Assembly (NCBI RefSeq): GCF_019511665.1
Contig: NZ_JAEUAW010000018.1
Location: 1 to 64,000, forward strand
DNA: 64,000 nucleotides
From: Microbacterium jejuense
GTDB lineage: Bacteria > Actinomycetota > Actinomycetes > Actinomycetales > Microbacteriaceae
Direction: 5' to 3'
Position 1 is the first letter of the stretch. Each line of letters opens with the position of its first letter. The notes beneath the pieces were generated by a model that searched no databases, was not told where the DNA came from, and saw only the letters and a program-made list of their open reading frames with translations. Of this stretch, positions 57,453 to 64,000 are shown in pieces. The translations under genes were made by a program, and so were the position numbers.

Positions 57453-58120
57453 GCTGGGTGCTCGACAACCTCGACCTGATCTGGGCCCTGACCCTCGATC
57501 ATCTGCGGCAGAGCACGATCGCGATCGTGGCGGGGTTCGTGATCGCGGTCCCGATCGGGTGGCTCGCGTTCCGGTACACGCCGCTGCGCGGAACGGTGCT
57601 CACCGTCGTGGGGCTCCTGTACACGATTCCCTCGTTCGCGCTGTTCGCCCTGCTCTCGCTGTTCGGCGTGCCGTACCTCTCAGAGGCCAACCTCGTGATC
57701 GCCCTCACCGTCTACGCGGTGGCGATTCTGACACGGTCGGTCACGGATGGGCTGGCATCCGTCGACACCGCGACCCGCGGAGCAGCGGTCGCGATGGGCT
57801 TCGGCCCCTGGCGTCGCTTCTGGACCGTGGACTTCCCGCTCGCGGGGCCGGTGATCCTCGCCGGCCTGCGCGTCACGGCGGTGTCGACGATCTCGCTGGC
57901 CACGGTGGGCGCGCTCATCGGCGTCAGCAATCTCGGCTACCTGTTCACCAACGGCTCGCAGCGCAGGATCATCCCCGAGGTGGTCGCCGGTGTCGTCGCC
58001 GTCGTGTTCATCGCCCTCGTGCTGGACGCCCTCCTCATCCTGCTGGGCCGCGTACTCATGCCCTGGTCGCGCCGTGCGGCGCCGGTACGCCATGACCGCC
58101 TTCGGATGGTGCACGCATGA
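57449..58120 (+). CDS. Quaternary-amine ABC transporter permease 1
   Basis: This 223-aa OpuC-type permease has about five or six helices and the EAA-like loop ATRGAAVAMGFGPWRRFWTVDFPLAG. GTG 57449 overlaps the ATPase stop (GTGA). Confidence 0.92.
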   Translation: MSWVLDNLDLIWALTLDHLRQSTIAIVAGFVIAVPIGWLAFRYTPLRGTVLTVVGLLYTIPSFALFALLSLFGVPYLSEANLVIALTVYAVAILTRSVTDGLASVDTATRGAAVAMGFGPWRRFWTVDFPLAGPVILAGLRVTAVSTISLATVGALIGVSNLGYLFTNGSQRRIIPEVVAGVVAVVFIALVLDALLILLGRVLMPWSRRAAPVRHDRLRMVHA

Positions 58121-58842
58121 ACCTCCTCGTCGAAGCGTTCGCGTGGATCTTCTCGCCCGCCCGGCTGACGGGCTCTCTGCCGCTCCCTCTCGCGATCGCG
58201 CAGCACCTGGCCCTCACCTTCGGATCGGTGGCGATCGCCGCGCTCATCGCGATCCCCGTGGGCTGGTTCATCGGCCACACCGGGCGCGGACGCGAGGTCG
58301 CCGTCACCCTGTCCGGCGCGGCGCGCGCCCTGCCCGCCCTGGGCCTGGTGGTGCTGCTGTACCTGCTGTTCGGCGTGTCGTTGAAGGTCGAGGCCGCCGT
58401 CGTGGTCTTCGTCCTGCTGGCGATCCCGTCAATCCTCGCCGGGGCGTACGCGGGCATCGAGGCCATCGACCGGTCCGTCATCGACGCCGGACGGGCCATG
58501 GGAATGACGGAGTGGCAGATCCTGTTCCGGATCGAGATGCCCCTCGGACTCGCACTCCTCATCGGCGGACTCCGCTCCGCAACCCTGCAGGTGGTCGCCA
58601 CGGTGACCATCGCGGCGTACATCGGCATCGGCGGGCTGGGTTACTACATCCTTCAAGGAATCCCGCTCCGCCGCTTCGACGAGATCCTCGGTGCGTCGAT
58701 CGTCATCGTCGCCCTAGCCCTAGCTCTGGACGGGCTCTTCGCCTTGCTCGCCCGCTTCGCCGTCCCTCGCACGTCCGGACGGCGGGTGCGTGCCGGCCGT
58801 ACCGCCACCGCCGCCCCTGCTGCGGCCTCGACGTCCTATTGA
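58117..58842 (+). CDS. Quaternary-amine ABC transporter permease 2
   Basis: This 241-aa protein is the second OpuC-type permease, with the loop DAGRAMGMTEWQILFRIEMPLGL. ATG 58117 overlaps the preceding stop (ATGA). Its C-terminal tail is basic and Ala-rich. Confidence 0.92.
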   Translation: MNLLVEAFAWIFSPARLTGSLPLPLAIAQHLALTFGSVAIAALIAIPVGWFIGHTGRGREVAVTLSGAARALPALGLVVLLYLLFGVSLKVEAAVVVFVLLAIPSILAGAYAGIEAIDRSVIDAGRAMGMTEWQILFRIEMPLGLALLIGGLRSATLQVVATVTIAAYIGIGGLGYYILQGIPLRRFDEILGASIVIVALALALDGLFALLARFAVPRTSGRRVRAGRTATAAPAAASTSY

Positions 58843-58871
58843 TCCCCCACCACCACACCGGAGGTACGACA

Positions 58872-59786
58872 ATGTCCACAGCACGAACCCGCCTGGCGCT
58901 CGCATTCGCGGGCACCGCCGTCGCGGCGCTCGCCCTCGCCGGCTGCGCATCGAGCGACCCGCTGAGCGGCGAGAGCACCGACGACGCCGGCGCCACCGAG
59001 TCGTCGACGATCGTCATCGGCTCGCAGGCGTACTACTCGAACGAGATCATCGCCGAGATCTACGCGCAGGCGCTCGAGGGTGCCGGATACACCGTCGAAC
59101 GCAACTTCAACATCGGCCAGCGCGACGCGTACATGCCGTCGATCGAAGACGGGTCCATCGACCTGTTCCCCGAGTACACCGGCAACCTGCTGCAGTTCTT
59201 CGACAAGGACACGACGGCGACCCAGTCCGACGACGTCTACGCGGCGCTCAAGGACGCGCTGCCGGACGGCCTCACCGTCCTCGACCAGTCGCCCGCGACC
59301 GACCAGGACTCGTACAACGTGACGGCGGCCTTCGCCGAGGAGCACGACCTGAAGTCGATCGCCGATCTGGCGGACGTCGACGGCCTCGTGCTGGGAGGTG
59401 CTCCGGAGCTCGAGGAGCGTCCGTACGGCCCGACGGGCCTGAAGGACGTCTACGGCGTCACCGTCTCGTTCTCGGCGACCGCCGACACGACGGTCGACGA
59501 GCTCGTCGCCGGCAACATCCAGGTGGCCGACGTGTACAGCGCCGACCCGCTCATCAAGACGAAGGACCTCGTGACGCTGGAAGACCCCGAAGGTCTCTTC
59601 CTCGCCTCGCACGTGGTGCCCCTCGTGAACGCCGATATCGCCGACGAGATCGCCGACGTCATCAACCCGGTGAGCGCGAAGCTCACCCCAGAGGGCCTTA
59701 TCGCGCTGAACGTCGAATCGACCGAGGATCAGCGTTCGCCTGAAGACATCGCGAAGGACTGGCTGGCCGACAACGGCTTCAGCTGA
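58872..59786 (+). CDS. Quaternary-amine ABC transporter binding lipoprotein
   Basis: This 304-aa lipoprotein (lipobox LAGC at about residues 22-25) has the OpuCC/ProX fold with IVIGSQAYYSNEIIAEIYAQAL and DLFPEYTGNLLQFF. It binds an osmoprotectant such as glycine betaine or choline. GGAGG is upstream. The operon would be used under osmotic stress. Confidence 0.93.
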   Translation: MSTARTRLALAFAGTAVAALALAGCASSDPLSGESTDDAGATESSTIVIGSQAYYSNEIIAEIYAQALEGAGYTVERNFNIGQRDAYMPSIEDGSIDLFPEYTGNLLQFFDKDTTATQSDDVYAALKDALPDGLTVLDQSPATDQDSYNVTAAFAEEHDLKSIADLADVDGLVLGGAPELEERPYGPTGLKDVYGVTVSFSATADTTVDELVAGNIQVADVYSADPLIKTKDLVTLEDPEGLFLASHVVPLVNADIADEIADVINPVSAKLTPEGLIALNVESTEDQRSPEDIAKDWLADNGFS

Positions 59787-59798
59787 TCCGCTCCGGAT

Positions 59799-59824
59799 GG
59801 GCGACGGCACGTCGGCCGTCGCCC
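59799..59824 (+). terminator. Hairpin after the betaine operon
   Basis: GGGCGACGGC (59799-59808) pairs with GCCGTCGCCC (59815-59824) across a 6-nt loop. Confidence 0.85.
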
Positions 59825-59893
59825 CTCCGCCTTCTCGGGCGACGGAGCACGGTCGGCTAGGTTGATCACACATCGTCCCCGTCGAGAGTTGCC

Positions 59894-61126
59894 ATGACCG
59901 ATCCGGATGCCCCGCACGAGCCTTCCCCCGTGTCCGCGGATCCCGACCTGGGCTACTACTCCCCGCCGCCGGGCGTCCAGGCACACGACGTCGACCGCCC
60001 GTACGAATACGTGTCGGCGTCCACCGTCCCGTCTGCGCACCCCTCCGGCACCGACGCTCCGGTGGCCTACGCCGAGGCCTCGTACCCGACGCCCGCCTAC
60101 GCCGTGCCCGACGGGCTGTCATCGGCGCGCCCGATGCAGCCGCTTCCCGGTCCCGCTTTCCCGTTGCGTGATGCGCGGCCGAAGGGTGTGTCGATCACGA
60201 GTCTGGTGCTCGCGATCATCGGCCTCGTGCTCGCGTTCGTGCCGGCCATGGCCGGGTTCGCCGTCATCGTGATGATCGTCGCGTTCATCGTGTCGATCAC
60301 CGCCCTCGCGAGCGCGAAGCGCGGCGGCAAGGGCTTCGCCGGGACGGCGCTGGCGCTGTCGATCCTGGGCGGCCTCGTCGCCGTCGTCGTCGCGGTGCTG
60401 CAGGCCTTCGGAGCCTTCGGCACGTCCGACTCCTACAGCTCCTACGACTCCTACGACGAGTACGAGCAGTACGAGCAGTACGACGACCCCGTCGACCACG
60501 GCTTCGCAGCTCCCGGGACCGACGGCATCCCCGCCGACGACATGGTGCTCGCCGCGCCCGTCCCCCTCACCGTCGTCGAGACCGCCTTCGGCGGGGAGAC
60601 GGGCGCAGACAGCACGTGGGTCGTCGTGATCCTCGACAACCCGAACCCCGACCACATCTTCGTCGACGCGGAGGTCCGGGTGCGGGCGCTCGACGCCGCC
60701 GGGACCGAGGTGGCCACGGCGTACGGCGACGTGACGGCCCTACAAGGACGCTCCGCCGTCGTGCTGCACGGCGTGGCGACCGACGCGGCAACCGTTGCGT
60801 CGGTCGAGGTCACGGTGCCCGACGCCGCGTCGGCGACGGTCTCGCCCGCCGCCGAGACGGGAGCCTTCTCGGTGACCGACGCGCGGCGCTCCGCCGATGA
60901 CAAGAACGGCACCGAGGTGTCGGGCATGCTCGCCGGGCGGTTCGAGAACGACCAGTCGTACGCCCGCGTCGCCGTCGTCGCCCGCGACGCGGGCGGCCGG
61001 ATCGTCGGCGCCCAGACGACATACGTCGACCGCGTCGCCGGCGACGGCACCCCCGCGGACTTCCGCGCCTGGTTCACCCCGGGCCTACCCACCGAGGCAT
61101 CCTTCGAGACCTACCCCACTCCCTGA
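59894..61126 (+). CDS. Membrane protein with DUF4190-like core and FxLYD-like domain
   Basis: This 410-aa protein has an N-terminal Pro/Tyr-rich cytoplasmic region, two transmembrane helices at about 100-150 (typical DUF4190 hairpin) and a Tyr-rich repeat at about 178-200 (SYDSYDEYEQYEQY). A 200-residue outer domain with WVVVILDNPNPDHIFVDAEVRV resembles FxLYD modules. A TAGGTT -10 lies about 30 nt upstream. Function unknown. Confidence 0.8.
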   Translation: MTDPDAPHEPSPVSADPDLGYYSPPPGVQAHDVDRPYEYVSASTVPSAHPSGTDAPVAYAEASYPTPAYAVPDGLSSARPMQPLPGPAFPLRDARPKGVSITSLVLAIIGLVLAFVPAMAGFAVIVMIVAFIVSITALASAKRGGKGFAGTALALSILGGLVAVVVAVLQAFGAFGTSDSYSSYDSYDEYEQYEQYDDPVDHGFAAPGTDGIPADDMVLAAPVPLTVVETAFGGETGADSTWVVVILDNPNPDHIFVDAEVRVRALDAAGTEVATAYGDVTALQGRSAVVLHGVATDAATVASVEVTVPDAASATVSPAAETGAFSVTDARRSADDKNGTEVSGMLAGRFENDQSYARVAVVARDAGGRIVGAQTTYVDRVAGDGTPADFRAWFTPGLPTEASFETYPTP

Positions 61127-61134
61127 CCGCGACC

Positions 61135-61140
61135 TAGGCT
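61135..61140 (+). promoter_or_regulatory. -10 box, leaderless
   Basis: TAGGCT lies 6 nt before the ATG at 61147. Confidence 0.6.
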
Positions 61141-61146
61141 GGGGCC

Positions 61147-61446
61147 ATGCCGTTCGGCCAGGTCGTGATGACGGGATTCGTCGCTGTGCTCTTCGCGCTG
61201 CCGGGGTACGTCCTGTGGTTCGCGTTCGACGCGTACCGCCGGCGTCGCCGCGGCGAGGCGCCGGCGCACTCGTCGGGCGGCATCGCGGCGATCGACATGA
61301 TCTTCCAGCCCACCGCCGAGGACGCGCGCGTGGTGTGGGAGTCCGAGCAGATCACACCGGCCCCCGCCCCCACGCCGGGCGACGGCCCGGGCATGATCGA
61401 CGGCAACTGCATCGTCATCGAGACGGGCCTGCGCCACTCCCGCTGA
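61147..61446 (+). CDS. Small membrane protein, 99 aa
   Basis: One N-terminal helix (about residues 6-28) is followed by a basic stretch (YRRRRRGE) and a 60-residue cytoplasmic part without recognised domains (IAAIDMIFQPTAEDARVVWESEQ). The leaderless start supports that it is expressed. Function unknown. Confidence 0.75.
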   Translation: MPFGQVVMTGFVAVLFALPGYVLWFAFDAYRRRRRGEAPAHSSGGIAAIDMIFQPTAEDARVVWESEQITPAPAPTPGDGPGMIDGNCIVIETGLRHSR

Positions 61447-61469
61447 GTTGGTTCAGCCGCTGAGGTCGT

Positions 61470-61871
61470 TCATGTCCGCCGCAGCCGGCGGACGAGCGCC
61501 GAGAGCAGCCGCCAGCCGACGAGCGCGACCAGCAGCACGACCGACGCCACTACGATGAACGCGATGGCCGTGCCCTGGCCGGTGACGGCGCGCAGCATCA
61601 TCCCGACGATCACGGTGGCCGCCCACACGCCGAGTCCGGTGCGCACCGGCGCCGCGGGTGCGCGCCATGCGAGGGTCGCGAGCCAGCCGACGCCCAGCCC
61701 GGCGAGGAACGGCCACGCCGTCTGCCACAGCCCCGACCAGACGTCGGAGTCATGGCTCGCGCGGCCGGTCGCCGCGAACGCGACGACGAGCACGACGTCG
61801 AGCACGAGGGCCAGCACGATCGCCGCGACGGTCGGCCGTGCGGGAGTACGGGTCTCGTCCGCGCCGGTCAT
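61470..61871 (-). CDS. DUF3054 membrane protein
   Basis: This 133-aa protein has four helices and the DUF3054 pattern LALVLDVVLVVAFAATGRASHD and VWAATVIVGMMLRAVTGQGTA. Function unknown. ATG 61871 overlaps the stop of trhO (ATGA). Confidence 0.87.
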   Translation of the reverse strand: MTGADETRTPARPTVAAIVLALVLDVVLVVAFAATGRASHDSDVWSGLWQTAWPFLAGLGVGWLATLAWRAPAAPVRTGLGVWAATVIVGMMLRAVTGQGTAIAFIVVASVVLLVALVGWRLLSALVRRLRRT

Positions 61872-62614
61872 GCGACGACCTCCGTCCCGACAGGCGACAG
61901 TCCCGGTGTCAGCGCCTCGCGCTCGTCGAACACGAAGCACTCGCCGTTCCAGTGCGCGCCGCCCACGTGCTCGAAGTAGCCGAGGATGCCGCCGTCCAGC
62001 TGCAGGGCCGGCACGCCGATCTCGCGCAGATAGATGGCCGCCTTCTCGCACCGGATGCCGCCCGTGCAGTAGCTGACGACCGTCTTGCCCGCGAGATCGG
62101 ATGCCGCGGCGGCTGCGGCATCCGGAAACTGGGTGAACCGCTCGATCCGCCAGTCCACCGCACCGTCGAAGGCGCCGTAGTCGACCTCGAACGCGTTGCG
62201 CGTGTCGAGCAGCACGACCTCGCGCCCCTCGTCGTCGGCGCCCGCGTCGAGCCAGCGGCGGAGCGTCACGGGATCGACGGACGGAGCCCGCCCGGACTCG
62301 GGACGGATGGCGGGGTGGTCCATGCGGATGATCTCGCGCTTCACCTTGACGAGCATGCGGCCGAACGGCTGCGCGTCGGACCAGCTCTCCTTCGTGGTGA
62401 GGGCGGCGAACCGCGGGTCGCGGCGCAGGTCGTCAACGAACCCGCGCACGGCTTCGGCGTCGCCCGCGAGGAACAGGTTGATGCCCTCTTCGGCGAGCAG
62501 GATCGTGCCCTTGAGCCCCGCCGCGACCGCACGCTCACGCAGCGACGGCTTCAGCGCGGCGGCGTCGTCGAGGCGCGTGAACAGGTACGCCGAGATGTTG
62601 AGAACGGATGCCAC
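61868..62614 (-). CDS. trhO: tRNA uridine(34) hydroxylase TrhO
   Basis: This 248-aa rhodanese-domain protein has the TrhO N-terminal ferredoxin-like domain (LKGTILLAEEGINLFLAG) and the rhodanese active loop SYCTGGIRCEKAA. It oxygen-dependently makes 5-hydroxyuridine at the tRNA wobble position. GTG 62614 lies 6 nt after TAGGCT (leaderless). It is coupled to the DUF3054 gene. Confidence 0.92.
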   Translation of the reverse strand: MASVLNISAYLFTRLDDAAALKPSLRERAVAAGLKGTILLAEEGINLFLAGDAEAVRGFVDDLRRDPRFAALTTKESWSDAQPFGRMLVKVKREIIRMDHPAIRPESGRAPSVDPVTLRRWLDAGADDEGREVVLLDTRNAFEVDYGAFDGAVDWRIERFTQFPDAAAAAASDLAGKTVVSYCTGGIRCEKAAIYLREIGVPALQLDGGILGYFEHVGGAHWNGECFVFDEREALTPGLSPVGTEVVA

Positions 62615-62620
62615 ACCCCC

Positions 62621-62626
62621 AGCCTA
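62621..62626 (-). promoter_or_regulatory. -10 box of trhO (leaderless)
   Basis: TAGGCT on the minus strand is 6 nt from the GTG at 62614. Confidence 0.6.
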
Positions 62627-62843
62627 CGGATGCTCCGCTGTCGTCCTGCCCGGTTGTCTCGCGGCTTCCCGGCGGAGAATGGACGCGAGGACGCACCCGA
62701 GCGTCCAAGCCGATGTCGAGCGCTCGCCACGTGGCGGGCAAGATGCCCTGAACCCGCCGCACGCGGCGGTCGCGGCATCCCTCGACGTGAACGGAGGATC
62801 GGAGACGCCGCAGCGTCGCGGCGACCGAACAATGGAGATCGAC

Positions 62844-63806
62844 ATGCCCGAACTGACCGCCCCACCCTTCGACGCCGAGCTGAACGCCGCCCTCGAACTC
62901 GTCGCCGACATCATCAGCCCCACGCTGACGCCCGACATGATCCCGTTGATGCGCCAGATGCCGGCCGACCCGACTCTTGATGACCTCGTCGCGGCGGTGG
63001 GTGCCGTGCATGAGGAGCGCACGATCGCCGGCTACGACGGCGGCGAGATCGTGCTGTCGATCTACCGGCGTCCGGGGCAGGCCACGACCGGTCCGGGGAT
63101 CTACCACATCCACGGCGGCGGCATGGTGATCGGCAATCGCTTCATGGGTGTGCAGGCGTTCCTGCCGTACGTCCAGAGCCACGGCGCCGTCGTCGTGAGC
63201 GTGGAGTACCGTCTCGCGCCGGAGTTCCCCGACCCGGTTCCGGTGGAGGACTGCTACGCCGGCCTGGTGTGGACTGCCGAGCACGCCGGCGAGCTCGGCA
63301 TCGACCCGAGCCGTCTCATCGTGGGCGGCGCGAGTGCGGGCGGCGGACTCTCGGCCGGAGTGACCCTGCTCGCCCGCGACCGGCGCGGGCCGCGGCTGCG
63401 GGCGTCGCTGCTGATCTACCCGATGCTCGACGACCGCAATGAGACGGTGTCGTCGCACCAGATCCAGGGCATCGGCGTGTGGGACCGCACGAGCAACTTC
63501 ACCGGCTGGGACGCTCTGCTCGGCGAACGTCGCGGTTCGTCGGACGTGTCGATCTACGCGGCACCCGGTCGCGCCGAGGACCTCTCGGGCCTGCCACCGA
63601 CGTTCATCGACGTGGGCAGCGCGGAGGTGTTCCGCGACGAGGACGTCGCCTACGCATCGCGCATCTGGGCCGCGGGAGGCATCGCCGAGCTGCACGTGTG
63701 GCCGGGCGGGTTCCACGGCTTCGACGGTTTCGCGCCGCAGGCGCAGCTGTCGAGGGCGATGATCGAGACCCGCAACCGCTGGCTCACCCGCATGCTCGAG
63801 GTGTGA
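62844..63806 (+). CDS. Alpha/beta hydrolase, hormone-sensitive-lipase family
   Basis: This 320-aa esterase has the oxyanion motif HIHGGGMVIG, the nucleophile elbow VGGASAGGGLS (Ser), an Asp around ADLSGLPPTFIDVGSAE and the His in WPGGFHGFD. It hydrolyses small esters. ATG 62844 (GGAG 7 nt upstream) is preferred over 62832. The 229-nt upstream gap is otherwise empty apart from the trhO promoter. Confidence 0.9.
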   Translation: MPELTAPPFDAELNAALELVADIISPTLTPDMIPLMRQMPADPTLDDLVAAVGAVHEERTIAGYDGGEIVLSIYRRPGQATTGPGIYHIHGGGMVIGNRFMGVQAFLPYVQSHGAVVVSVEYRLAPEFPDPVPVEDCYAGLVWTAEHAGELGIDPSRLIVGGASAGGGLSAGVTLLARDRRGPRLRASLLIYPMLDDRNETVSSHQIQGIGVWDRTSNFTGWDALLGERRGSSDVSIYAAPGRAEDLSGLPPTFIDVGSAEVFRDEDVAYASRIWAAGGIAELHVWPGGFHGFDGFAPQAQLSRAMIETRNRWLTRMLEV

Positions 63807-63881
63807 GCCGTCGCCGCAGGCGCCCGCGTAGGGTGGGCCTCGGCGGCGCCGCACGTGTGCGCCGCCGCGAAGGGGATGCCG

Positions 63882-64000
63882 ATGAAGGAGCTCGTGGGGC
63901 GTCTCAGCGCGCTCGACCCCGAGGCGAGCGAGACGCTCAAGGTCATCGCCTATTTCGACGCGCTCGTGGACGGACGCGTCGGCACCGACGGCATGCTGCG
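63882..64000 (+). CDS. Probable PucR-type helix-turn-helix regulator, 3'-partial
   Basis: Only 39 codons are visible: it opens MKELVGRLSALDPEASETL and continues KVIAYFDALVDGRVG. This start is familiar from actinobacterial PucR/CdaR-type regulators, but the DNA-binding end lies outside the window. GAAGGGG precedes ATG 63882 by 6 nt; an in-frame ATG at 63876 is less likely. Confidence 0.5.
   Translation, partial: MKELVGRLSALDPEASETLKVIAYFDALVDGRVGTDGML

Noticed and set aside
1..64000. CRISPR array, prophage or insertion sequence
   Set aside because: No regularly spaced repeats, phage structural genes, integrase or transposase was recognised.

Overview
The window is very GC-rich, uses GTG/TTG starts freely, and is dense with short overlapping genes. 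Gene content (F420/flavin oxidoreductases, WhiB7-style Erm, Phd/PIN modules, DUF2510, TrhO, PucR) and the recurrent oligomer GGATGCCG/CGGCATCC point to an actinobacterium of the Microbacteriaceae, most likely Microbacterium or a close relative. This is inferred from sequence style and protein families; no database search was run. One tRNA (Ser-GGA), no rRNA, no CRISPR array and no recognisable insertion sequence were seen.

Layout. 1-1.7 kb: the 3' part of a transglutaminase-domain membrane protein, then tRNA-Ser(GGA). 1.6-6.1 kb: an arsenic locus with an ArsC reductase, an ArsR-ArsC fusion, an ArsN-type acetyltransferase and a flavoprotein monooxygenase on the minus strand, and divergently an ArsR with an AqpS-type aquaglyceroporin. 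No Acr3 or ArsB pump is visible. 6.2-19.7 kb: small membrane and enzyme genes, several regulator/target pairs (HxlR, TetR, MarR), an ECF sigma factor with a SnoaL domain, a berberine-type FAD oxidase, a DUF151 nuclease, an MFS exporter, a luciferase-like oxidoreductase and a CPA1 Na+/H+ antiporter. 19.7-27.5 kb: a six-gene operon for imported alpha-glucosides (ROK regulator, two ABC permeases, solute-binding lipoprotein, GH15-like and GH31 enzymes) lacking its own ATPase. 27.6-36.7 kb: YcaQ-like glycosylase, RibD-like reductase, an Erm methyltransferase with a short upstream ORF, an HxlR/NmrA redox pair, a PPOX protein, Nudix, M18 aminopeptidase and a secreted lytic transglycosylase-like protein. 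37.3-39.6 kb: a probable accessory insert (pRiA4b-ORF3 family protein plus a Phd/PIN toxin-antitoxin pair). 39.7-51.2 kb: DUF503, a membrane protein, an acyltransferase-SGNH fusion, a SulP transporter, a trehalose-synthase-like GH13 enzyme with a flavin oxidoreductase, MsrB-MsrA, a cold shock protein in frame with an upstream domain, a fatty-acid desaturase and a SRPBCC protein. 51.2-64 kb: PadR-AarF, MarR-SDR, a pyridine nucleotide-disulfide oxidoreductase, a complete quaternary-amine ABC importer, TrhO-DUF3054, an HSL-family esterase and the start of a probable PucR-type regulator.

How it works together. The cluster reads largely as stress and nutrient accessory functions: arsenic, oxidative damage (MsrA/B, QorR-like pair), osmotic stress (betaine importer, trehalose, SulP), antibiotics (Erm, MFS) and alpha-glucan uptake. 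Two regulatory themes recur. First, about nineteen start codons (including one leader ORF) lie only 6-7 nt downstream of a TANNNT -10 box, the architecture of leaderless mRNAs; in several regulators that box sits inside a palindromic operator. Second, many gene ends carry strong hairpins built on the same GGATGCCGC stem.
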